A stretch of DNA of 64,000 nucleotides from JAEMQF01 sp963775015 (GTDB lineage Bacteria > Pseudomonadota > Gammaproteobacteria > Burkholderiales > Burkholderiaceae_C): contig CAVZHI010000001.1 of NCBI GenBank assembly GCA_963775015.1, positions 310,001 through 374,000 on the forward strand, read 5' to 3'. The position numbers were made by a program, and so were the translations under genes. The notes beneath the pieces are model-generated. The model saw only the letters and a list, made by a program, of their open reading frames with translations. It was not told where the DNA came from and made no database searches. Shown piece after piece: positions 53,346-61,900 of the stretch (within the stretch, counting starts at the first letter, position 1; each line of letters opens with the position of its first letter).

Positions 53346-54506
53346 ATGCCCGGAATCTCAGCGCCGCGAAGCGGCAACTACGCCGATCTGTTCACGCTGC
53401 CGGCGCAAGACCAGCTGCGCGCCTTTGCCGACATGCGCCGCTTCTACCCGACGCGGGACATCGCCTGCGGCGCCGCAGCGCGCGAGCTGCCGATCGGCGA
53501 AGCGGCGGATTTTCGGTATCGAAGTCAGCGGCGAAACCCTGGGCATCGCCGACTTCATGCAGCGCGGCCGCTGCGCCGGTTTGCTGATTCTGAAACGTGG
53601 CCGCGTCGTTCTGGAACGCTATGCACTCGGCCACACGCCGCAGACGCGCTGGATCTCGTTCTCGATGGCGAAGTCGATCACGTCGGTGTTGATCGGCGCG
53701 GCGCTGCACGAACGCCTGATCGAGAGCCTCGACGACCCCGTCACGCTCACCGTACCGGCGCTGCGCGGCTCGCGCATACGACGGCGTGACGGTCCGCCAG
53801 GTGTTGCAGATGAGTTCGGGCGTGCACTGGGTCGAGACCTACCTCGATTCCCGATCGGACCGGCGCCGGCTGCTGGCGTTGCAGGCGCACGAGCAGCCCG
53901 GCGCCGTGATCGAATACCTGCGCACGCTGCCGCGCGCGGCTGAGCCCGGTACGCACTTCAACTACAACACCGCCGAGACGTTCCTGCTCGGTGCGATCCT
54001 CGCCGGTGCGATTCACCGCCCACTCAGCGACTACCTGTCGGACAAGATCTGGCGCCCCTGCGGCATGGAGTCCAGCGCCTATTGGCAACTCGAAGCCGCA
54101 GGTGGCCAGGAGTTCGCCGGCAGCGGCCTGAGCGCGTGCCTGCGAGACTACGCGCGCTTTGGCGCTTTCGTGCTTGCGGATGGTGTCGTTGACGGCGTGC
54201 GTCTCTTGCCCGAAGGCTGGATCGCCGAATCGACCGCCGTCGACCCGGCGTCGATTCACGCGCCGGGCAAGCTCGTTGGCTTCGAGCCGCTCGGCTACGG
54301 CCACCAATGGTGGACGTTTCCCGTACCCAGCCGGGCGCCGCGTGTTCGGGGCTTTGGGCATCTTCGGCCAGCAGATCTACATCGACGTGGACGAACAACT
54401 CGTGATCGTGCTGCACAGCGCCTGGCCCGAGCCGATGCATCATTCGAGCCGCCTCGAGAGCTACGCCTTCTTCGACGCGGCGACGCGCGCGCTGCGCGAC
54501 GCATGA
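53346..54506 (+). pseudogene. Serine hydrolase of the beta-lactamase (class C) family, three frame breaks
   Basis: Homology is continuous but uses three frames: MPGISAPRSGNYADL to GEAADF; IEVSGETLGIADFMQRGR with the Ser-x-x-Lys motif FSMAKSITS; VTVRQVLQMSSGV with the YNTAE (Tyr) motif NYNTAETFLL; and the last part GRRVFGALGIFGQQ. Breaks are at about 53510-53513 (TTTT), 53769-53776 and 54331-54340. No stop codon or lost catalytic residue is seen apart from these, so indel error is as likely as real inactivation. The probable role is an esterase or D-peptidase. Confidence 0.78.
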
Positions 54507-55108
54507 TGGCCGACAAACCCTATTCCGCGGCGAGCGAGCGCAACCGCGAACCGATCCTGGCCGTGCTGCGCGAACACTGCGCCGCGGTACGCAGCGTGCT
54601 CGAAATCGGCACCGGCACGGGCCAGCACGCGGTGTATTTCGCGCAAGCGCTGCCGCACCTGACGTGGCAGTGCTCGGACCGCAGCGAGAACCTGCCCGGC
54701 ATTCGCACGTGGCTCGCCGAAGCCGCGCTGCCGAATACGCCGGCGCCGATCGAACTTGACGTGAACGGCGTGTGGCCGTCGGCGCGATTCGACGCCGTCT
54801 ACAGTGCCAACACGCTGCACATCATGGGCTGGAGTGAAGTGCAGCGCTTCTTTTCGATGTTGCCGAGCGTGCTCAGTCCCGCCGCGCTGCTCACGGTGTA
54901 CGGCCCGTTCAACCGCGACGGCCGATTCACGAGTGAGAGCAACGCGCGCTTCGACGCCGAGTTACGCCGCGCCGACCCGAAGCGCGGCATTCGCGATTTT
55001 GAAGCGGTGGATGCGCTTGCTCGCGCCGCAGGCTTGTCGCTGCTCGACGACCGCGCCATGCCGTCGAACAACGCCTGTATCACCTGGCGCCGCCCATCTG
55101 CGGATTGA
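54503..55108 (+). CDS. SAM-dependent methyltransferase, DUF938 family
   Basis: 201 residues. The SAM-binding loop is SVLEIGTGTGQHAVYFAQ, with an acidic DRSENLPGIR second motif and the DUF938-typical FNRDGRFTSESNARFD. The substrate is unknown. Its ATG overlaps the stop of the serine hydrolase, indicating translational coupling with that broken gene. The frame is intact. Confidence 0.88.
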   Translation: MMADKPYSAASERNREPILAVLREHCAAVRSVLEIGTGTGQHAVYFAQALPHLTWQCSDRSENLPGIRTWLAEAALPNTPAPIELDVNGVWPSARFDAVYSANTLHIMGWSEVQRFFSMLPSVLSPAALLTVYGPFNRDGRFTSESNARFDAELRRADPKRGIRDFEAVDALARAAGLSLLDDRAMPSNNACITWRRPSAD

Positions 55109-55321
55109 CGTGCCGCGCCGACGTTGACGGCATTTGATTCGCGGCGGAATAACTCGCCACGAGCCAATGTATACAGCACTGCCGCCGCAGATGTGATGAC
55201 ACGTCTGCGCTGGCAGCGACAAGCATTCGCCGCGCGCTTGTCGTTCCAGTTCTTCGCGCGCGGATCATGACGTGACTCGGTAAGTACCCGCGGTTGCGTG
55301 ACGCCCAAGAGGAGATCGCAA

Positions 55322-56426
55322 GTGAACATCCGGAATATCTTGATCGGCTTGATCGCGCCTGCCACCTTGGTGGGAATCGTTTCTTGCGGTGGCGGAGGTG
55401 GAGGATCGAGCGCAGCGCCGACTTATACCGTGGGCGGCACGATCGCTGGGTCCACCGGCAGCGTCGTGTTGCAGCTCAACGGTGCGGGCAACGTTCCGAT
55501 GGCAGCGCCCGGAGCGTTCAACTTCGGCACCGGCCTGGCCAATGGCGCAACCTACAACGTGACAGTGATTGCGCCGAACCAGAGGTGTACGGTCGCGAAC
55601 GGTGCAGGGACGACGGGCACGAGCAACGTCGGCAATGTCGCGATCACGTGTGCAGCACAAACGACGCAAACGGTGATTCGCTCAGCGGCGCTCTCCGGGG
55701 CCCAGGAAAACCCCGCGACGACTTCGGCCGCCACGGGACGCGGGGCGATCGTCGTGAACCCGACCACGAAGGAGATTACCGGGGGCATGGTATTCACCGG
55801 GCTCACGCCATCTGCCGGTGGGCATCACATTCACCAGGCACCGACGGGCCAGCCGACGCAGAACGGTGGCGTCATCATCGCGCTCACGCTGGCCCCGGGC
55901 GGCGGCGTTGCCACTGTTCCGGCGGGTACCGTCCTCAGCCGACGCCCAATACGCGGCGCTGCTCGCCGGCGAGCTGTATTTCAACGTCCACACGATTGCG
56001 AACGCCGGCGGCGAAATTCGCGGCCAGATCAACGTTCAGGGCGGCGTTGTCGCGGGCCTCGCCGCGCTCGACGGTGCCCAGGAGAGCTTGACGAATACCT
56101 CGCCGGCCATCGGACGCGGAACCATCGTCTTCGACGCGGCGACGCGCGACGCGCTCGTGGCGTACGTGACGCACAACGTGGCCAACCCGACCGTGGCCCA
56201 TGTTCACAGCGGCGCGGTCGGGGTCAGTGGACCGCCTGACGTGGTCGCGCTGACGCAGGGGACCGACGTCTTCACTGCGCCCAACCCGTCGACGCTGAGC
56301 GCCGCGAGTGTGACGTCGCTGACCGCTGGCAACACCTACTTCAACGTTCACAGCGGCAACAACCTTTGTCCGCCCGCAGCGAATTGCGGCGCCGGCGAAA
56401 TCCGCGGCCAAATCGCGGTTCAGTAG
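55322..56426 (+). pseudogene. CHRD-domain lipoprotein, one-base frameshift in the middle
   Basis: GTG at 55322 after GAGGAG. The N-terminus is a lipoprotein signal (GLIAPATLVGIVSCGGGGGG), followed by an Ig-like or carbohydrate-like beta domain. Two CHRD repeats follow: the first (ALSGAQENPATTSAATGRGAIVV, GLTPSAGGHHIHQAPTGQPTQ) runs to VPAGTVLS. An extra base at about 55936-55942 shifts the frame, after which DAQYAALLAGELYFNVHT and the second CHRD (LDGAQESLTNTSPAIGRGTIVF, GEIRGQIAVQ) continue to TAG at 56424. CHRD proteins are extracellular and of unclear role. Confidence 0.8.
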
Positions 56427-56460
56427 CAGCGTCGACGGCGCCGTGCTGGTAGCTCTGAAA

Positions 56461-56904
56461 ATGCGCTGCGCCATCGCCGGCGCAGTGCTCGGCGTGCTCG
56501 CCGCCTGCGGCGGCGGCAGCGGCGAAGGCCTTGATGCCAACGGCCGGCCGCTGGTGGCGGGCACCGCAACGCCCGTTGTCGCGCTCGACCCGACGCTCGC
56601 GTCGATTCAGGCGAAAGTCTTCTCGGTGAACTGCGCGATTCCGGGCTGCCACGGCGGCGGCACGGTGCAGCAGGGCTTGCGCCTGGACCCCGGCTTCAGC
56701 GCCGGCAACCTGATCAACGTCGCGAGCCCGCGCGATGCGGCGCTGATCCGCGTCATCCCCGGGAACCCAAACGCGAGCTTCATCATTCAGAAGCTCGAAG
56801 GAACGCAGACCCTGGGAGACCGCATGCCGCAGTTCGGGCCCTACTTGCCCCAGGCAACGATCGACGTGATCCGGCAGTGGATTCAGCTGGGAGCGCCGCA
56901 ATGA
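56461..56904 (+). CDS. Lipoprotein with C-x4-C-H motif, cytochrome-like
   Basis: 147 residues. A lipobox VLGVLAACGG gives an anchored periplasmic or outer-membrane protein. The mature part has VNCAIPGCHGGGTVQQGLRLD, a C-x4-C-H variant of the haem c site found in a family of unstudied secreted proteins, and a C-terminal GDRMPQFGPYLPQATIDVIRQWIQ helix like that of small cytochromes. Haem binding is uncertain because the spacing is not CxxCH. It overlaps the next gene by 4 bases. Confidence 0.75.
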   Translation: MRCAIAGAVLGVLAACGGGSGEGLDANGRPLVAGTATPVVALDPTLASIQAKVFSVNCAIPGCHGGGTVQQGLRLDPGFSAGNLINVASPRDAALIRVIPGNPNASFIIQKLEGTQTLGDRMPQFGPYLPQATIDVIRQWIQLGAPQ

Positions 56905-58036
56905 GAATTACCGTCGCGCGCACCCCGCTCAGCGCCTGGTTTGCACTGCTGGCGTTGGCGCTGTTCGTGCCCGTCTCGGCGCACGCCGAACCCTATCTCG
57001 CGGTTCGCAGCGGTTTGAAGTGCGCCGCGTGTCACGTCAACCCAAGCGGCGGCGGCAAGCGCACCGAGTTCGGCGCGGCCTATGCACAGACTGCACTCGC
57101 GCGCGAGCAGCTCGATCCGGCGACCGGCCAAGCCGCCACCGCGGGCGCAGCGCCGACGATCTGGACCGGCAGGCTGAACGACCAGTTCGCGATCGGCGCC
57201 GATTTGCGCGCGACGCTACAGAGCGTGAAAGTCCCGGGCAGCAAGGAAACGCTCGCCTTCAGCCCGACGCGCGCGCAGCTCTATCTCGAGGTCAAGCCGC
57301 TCGGTGAGCGGCTCTCGTTCTACCTCGACGAGCGCGTCGCCCCGGGTGCAGCGACGAGCCGCGAAGCGTATGCCTGCTCTGGTTCGGCGAGCGGAGCAGC
57401 TATGTCAAGGCGGGGCGAATCTTCATTCCGTTCGGACTGCGAATCGAAGACGACACCGCGTTCATCCGCCAGGTCACGGGAGTGAACTTCAACTCGTCCG
57501 ACGACGGTATCGAAGGCGGCCTCGAGACGGGCCCCTGGTCGGCGAGCGTTTCGGTGACGAACGGCGCGGGCGGCGGGGCCGAGACGAACCGCGGCAAGCT
57601 GGTGAACACCAACGCGGTTTACGTTCAGCCCGATTGGCGCCTTGGCGCGAGCGCGAGCATGAACCGCAACGGCGGCGCGGACCGCCGCATGCAAAGTCTG
57701 TACGGCGGGCTGCGCTGGGGAATGATCGGCCTGCTCGCGAGCGCCGTCGCCATCACCGACGACGCAACGCCGATCGGCAGGCTCAAACATCGGGCGTCGC
57801 TGTTCGAGGTCAACGTCGAGGCAGCGAAGGGCCAGAACGTCAAATTCACCTGCGAGTACTACGACCCGAACGTCGACGTGCGCGAAGACCAGCGCGCGCG
57901 TTGGAGCCTCATCTGGGAAGTCGTGCCGTTTCAGTTCACGCAAGTGCGCCTCGGCGCGCGCAAGAGCGACGGCATTCCGCAGAACAACGCGCAAAACGCG
58001 AGCGAAGTTTTTCTGCAGTGGCACGCGTTTTTCTGA
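56901..58036 (+). pseudogene. Outer-membrane beta-barrel with N-terminal CxxCH, frameshifted
   Basis: ATG at 56901, signal peptide to VSAHA, then LKCAACHVNPSGGGKRTEFGAAYAQ, a single CxxCH haem-like site next to the barrel. Homology changes frame at about 57370-57378 (one base missing in TATGCCTG) and continues LLWFGERSSYVKAGRIF to the C-terminal Phe-rich end NASEVFLQWHAFF, typical of a porin closing strand. About 378 residues if repaired. The arrangement suggests electron transfer at the outer membrane. Confidence 0.75.
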
Positions 58037-58164
58037 ACGCCCGCTGCGCAAGCTCCTGCAGAATCGGGACCGCGCGGCGTTAGGGTTTGACGGCGTATCG
58101 GCGTTTGCCCCCGGGCCCTAGACTTTTCGGCCGCGGAACAGCCGCGTCGGCAAGTGAGGGAGCC

Positions 58165-59455
58165 ATGGATCTGCAGAGTCTGGTCGAACCGGATCGCGTT
58201 CACAAACGCGTTTACACGGATCCGGAGATCTTCGACCTCGAGATGGAGCGCATCTGGGAGCGCACCTGGGTCTATTGCGGCCACGAGTCGCAGGTCAAGG
58301 CACCGGGCGACTACCACGCGTTGACGATCGGTCGCCAGCCGATGATCATGGTGCGCCAAGGCGACGGCGGTGTTCAAGTGCTCTACAACCGTTGCCCGCA
58401 CCGCGGCGTGCAACTCGTCGGCAACCAGCGCGGCAACACCGGCGCCGCATTCGTCTGCTCGTACCATGCGTGGAGTTTTCACCTCGACGGCAGCGTGCGC
58501 GCGATTCCGCTCGCCAAGGGCTACGAGGGCACGCGAATGACGCGCGACAACCCGGATTGCGGCATGAAGCGTGCTGCGCGGGTGGAAAGCTATCGCGGCT
58601 TCGTCTTCGCGAGCCTCGTCGACGAAGGGCCCGGGGCTGCTCGAATTTCTCGGCGAAGCGAAGATCGCCTTCGACGACATGTGCGACCGCTCGCCCGTCG
58701 GCGAAGTCGAAGTGATTCCGGTCTGCCACCGCGTGATCCAGCAGTCGAACTGGAAGTTCTTCATGGAGAACCAGCTCGACGCGCTGCACCCGTCGGTGAC
58801 GCACCAATCCACCGGCATCTCCGCCGGGCGCGTCGAAAAACGCATCAAGGCCGAGACGGGCGCGGCGCCGCTCTATTACCACTACCTCTCCACTTTCGCG
58901 TCGAGCTTCGAACTCTGGGACAGCGTGCAGACGATCAACTTCCCGCGCGGCCACGGCATCCTGAAAGCCTACATGGGCTTGCGCCCGCAGGACCCGGACA
59001 CGCTCGAATACGAAGCGCTGTTGGAGGCGGCGCACGGCAAGGAGAAGATGGAGGAATACCTGTCGCGCAGCATCCACCATGTGCTCGTCTATCCGTATCT
59101 CTCGGTGCAGTCGCCGCTGCAACAGTTGCGCTGTCTGCGCCCCATCTCGGCGGACAAGACGCTGTCGGAGATCTGGCATTTCCGATTGAAAGGCGCACCC
59201 GAGGCGATCTATCGCAGAAGCCTGTGGTACTACAACCTCGTGAACTCGCCGGCGACGATGATCAACGCCGACGACCTGGAGAACTGGACGAAGGGCCAAT
59301 GGGGCTTGATGTCGAACGGCGGCGACTGGGTGAGTTTTCACCGCTACTTCGGCGACGACCGGGTCGAGAACGGCGTCACGTACTCGAACCACGGCACGTC
59401 GGAAGCGGTGATGCGCAATCAGTTCGCTGCGTGGACGAAGTACCTGGTGGCGTGA
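58165..59455 (+). pseudogene. Rieske aromatic-ring dioxygenase, alpha subunit, frameshifted at about codon 155
   Basis: The N-terminal half has the Rieske iron motif NRCPHRGVQ and CSYHAWSF. The catalytic half has the mononuclear Fe site MENQLDALHPSVTHQ (Asp-x2-His-x4-His). One extra G in GAAGGGCCCGGGG at about 58625-58636 splits them; removal gives a continuous protein of about 430 residues. Hydroxylates aromatic acids using electrons from an unlinked reductase. No ferredoxin or reductase gene lies near. Confidence 0.82.
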
Positions 59456-59466
59456 GCTGGTCTCCC

Positions 59467-59544
59467 GTCATCCCGGCGAAAGCCGGGATCTACCCGCCGC
59501 CTGGCGCGATGCTGACAATGGATCCCGGCTTTCGCCGGGATGAC
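59467..59544. repeat. REP-like double-hairpin repeat, copy 3
   Basis: Left hairpin CCCGGC-GAAA-GCCGGG and right hairpin ATCCCGGC-TTTC-GCCGGGAT, bounded by GTCA and TGAC. It lies between the alpha and beta subunit genes of the dioxygenase, the third such position inside an operon. Confidence 0.83.
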
Positions 59545-59573
59545 AGCGCAAACGTTCCGATGGAGGTCGCCAC

Positions 59574-60250
59574 ATGAACAAACCCAACACCATCCCTACT
59601 GCCGGCCCCGATTTCGAACACCTGCTGGCGCAAGAGGTCGTGATCGAAGCCGGCGAAGCCGCGCAGCGCACCGGCGCGCAGGCCGATCGAACCCGACCAT
59701 TCGCCGCGCGCGCCGCAGGCCGGTGCGGCCAGCGCCCGCGCGCTCGGTAGCCCGCCCCGGCATCGTGACCGCGGGTGACGTGCAACGCGAAGTCGAACAG
59801 TTCCTCTACCACCAAGCCGAACTGCTCGACGCGAAAGCGTGGCAGGCGTACATCGACTTGTTCGATGCGCAAGGCGTGTACTGGATGCCCGTCACCCCCG
59901 AGCAGACCGAATGGGAAGGCTCGCCGTCGATCTTTGCCGAAGACAAACTGATGATGGAAATCCGCAAGGGCCGCGTCAGCCACCCGAACGCCTGGTCGCA
60001 GGCACCGATGTGGGAGACGAATCACCTCGTGAGCCATGTCGCTCTCGAAGCGGTGAGCGCGAGCGAAATCCGCGTGCGCTCGCGCTTTCACATGATGGAG
60101 CTGCGGCGCGATACGGTGCGCCACTTCGGCGGCCGCTACCAGCACACGCTGCTGCGTGGCGCCGACGGCAGCTTGCGCATCAAGCTGCAGCGCGTCGACC
60201 TGTTCAACGGCCAGGCGCCGTTCGATTACGTGTTGCAGATCTGGGTGTGA
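59574..60250 (+). pseudogene. Rieske dioxygenase beta subunit, N-terminal part frameshifted twice
   Basis: ATG at 59574 with a GGAGG ribosome site. The first about 40 residues (MNKPNTIPTAGPDFEHLL) are in one frame. C-run insertions at about 59692-59694 and 59755-59758 would join them through DHSPRAPQAGAASARALG to the body GIVTAGDVQREVEQFLYHQAELLDAKAWQAYIDLF, which runs intact to 60250. The body alone from GTG 59765 (161 residues) is a full cystatin-like beta subunit, so the gene may still work. It pairs with the alpha subunit. Confidence 0.8.
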
Positions 60251-61561
60251 TGCGAGCGCGAGCTGGCGACGCGCGTTCGCTGCGCTGTGCCGGCCGCGTC
60301 GTTCCGCTGCTGACGCTTGCGCTCTTGTCGGCGTGCTCAACCAACGCCTCGTCAGCGACCGACGCCCCAGCCCCGCCGGCCTCTGCCGCTGCGCAGTCGA
60401 ACGCCGAAGACGCCGCGCTGCAACAGGCCCAACAACAGGCGTTCTCACGCTGGGTCACAGCGTTTCGCGCCAGCGCCAGATCGGCGGGCATCAAGGAGGC
60501 GACGCTGCGCGCGGCGTTCGACGGCGCGCGCTACCTGCCGCGCGTGATCGAACTCGACCGCGCCCAGCCCGAACACACGCGCGCGATCTGGGACTACCTC
60601 GACGTGGCGGTGTCGCCGCAGCGGATTGCACAAGGGCAGGAGAAGCTGCTGCAGTTTCGCGCCCCGATCGACGCCGCTGCGGCGCGCCATGGCGTGGACG
60701 CCGCGATCCTGGTCGCGATCTGGGGCTTGGAGAGCAAGTACGGCGAGCAGGTCGGCACCACGTCGACGCTCGACGCGCTCGCGACACTCGGCTTTGACGG
60801 TCGGCGCGAAGCGTGGGCGCGCGAACAGTTGCTCGCGGCGTTGAAGATTCTGCAAAGCGGCGACATCACGCGCGCGGCGATGATCGGTTCGTGGGCCGGC
60901 GCGATGGGGCAGACGCAGTTCCTGCCGGCGAGCTTTCTCAGCCTACGCCGTCGACGCCGACGGCGACGGCCGGCGCGACATCTGGGGCAGCGTCGCCGAC
61001 GTGCTGGCATCGACCGCGAACTTCCTCAGCCGCTCGGGCTGGCGCGCCGGGCAGCCTTGGGGTGTCGAGGTTCGCCTGCCCGCCGAGTTCGACGTCGCGC
61101 GTGCCGATCCTGCGCTGCGCCAGCCCACATCGCAGTGGGCGCAGGAAGGCGTGCGCGGCGTCGATACCAGCGCGCCGCTGCCCGAGTTTGCCGACGCCGC
61201 GATCCTGCTCCCTGCGGGCGCGCGCGGGCCGGCGTTTCTGGTGGGCCCGAACTTTCGCTCCATCCTGCGCTACAACAACTCCAACACCTACGCGCTCGCG
61301 GTGGGTCTGCTCGCGCAACGCTTGAGCAACGGTCCCGGCGTGCAGACTCCCTGGCCACGCGACCTCGCTGCGCTCACGCGGAGCCAGGTGCTGGCGCTGC
61401 AGAACGCCTTGAACGCGCGCGGCTTTGACGGGGGTGAGCCCGATGGCATGGCGGGCAACGCGACGCGCAATGCGCTGCGCCGCTACCAACGCAGCATCGG
61501 CGTTCCGGCGGACGGATATCCGACGCTCGAATTGCTCGAGCGTTTGCTGACAAAACCGTAG
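60250..61561 (+). pseudogene. mltB: Lytic murein transglycosylase B, frameshifted at about codon 230
   Basis: Lipoprotein signal LALLSACSTN, then the MltB domain with the catalytic Glu in AIWGLESKYGEQVG and GSWAGAMGQTQFLPASFL. An extra base at about 60938-60942 shifts the frame; beyond it AYAVDADGDGRRDIWGSVADVL, NFLSRSGWRAGQPWG, PAFLVGPNFRSILRYNNSNTYALAV and a C-terminal peptidoglycan-binding domain to 61561. About 437 residues if repaired. Cleaves peptidoglycan to anhydromuropeptides. Its ATG overlaps the dioxygenase beta stop (TGATG), an odd partner. Confidence 0.82.
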
Positions 61562-61900
61562 CCGCCCGAGTCGACGCGTGCTGGGCGTGCGCACGGCGCT
61601 TCACGCCAAGCCTCCGACAAGCCTCCGACACGCCGACCGGCGTTCAGCGCGCCGCAGCCTTCTTCGTCAACGCCCCCTGCACGATGCCGTCCAGCAGCAC
61701 CACGCGCGCGGCGTTGCGATCCTGCTCGTCGACAAGAACCTGCAAGACGTGGCGGCGCTCGCCGACCGCATGTTGGTCCTGGAAAAAGGCCGCATCGTCT
61801 GGAGCGGCGCGCCGGCACAGTTGTGCGGCGACGCCGAGCTTCAGCGGCGCTACCTGGGCGTGTAGCGGCGAATTCCGCGCCGCGCGCGCGGACCGCTGGG
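61562..61900. other. Junction region with gene relics
   Basis: 339 bases between mltB and the molybdopterin gene with no intact gene. It includes a short AAGCCTCCGAC tandem pair near 61608-61629. It also has a minus-strand open tail ending in TGA at 61644-61646 (reading VVLLDGIVQGALTKKAAAR), which I cannot identify, and the LivF fragment. Two gene ends meeting head-on near 61700 suggest a deletion or rearrangement. Confidence 0.55.
61711..61865 (+). pseudogene. C-terminal fragment of a LivF-type ABC ATPase
   Basis: About 50 residues, RGVAILLVDKNLQDVAALADRMLVLEKGRIVWSGAPAQL through RRYLGV and TAG, match only the D-loop-to-end part of branched-chain amino-acid ATPases. Walker A, signature and Walker B are missing. 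It is a deletion relic, possibly of a transporter for the dioxygenase substrate. Confidence 0.7.

Noticed and set aside
61608..61629. AAGCCTCCGAC tandem pair as a functional repeat
   Set aside because: Only two short copies in a decayed junction; most simply a slippage product.
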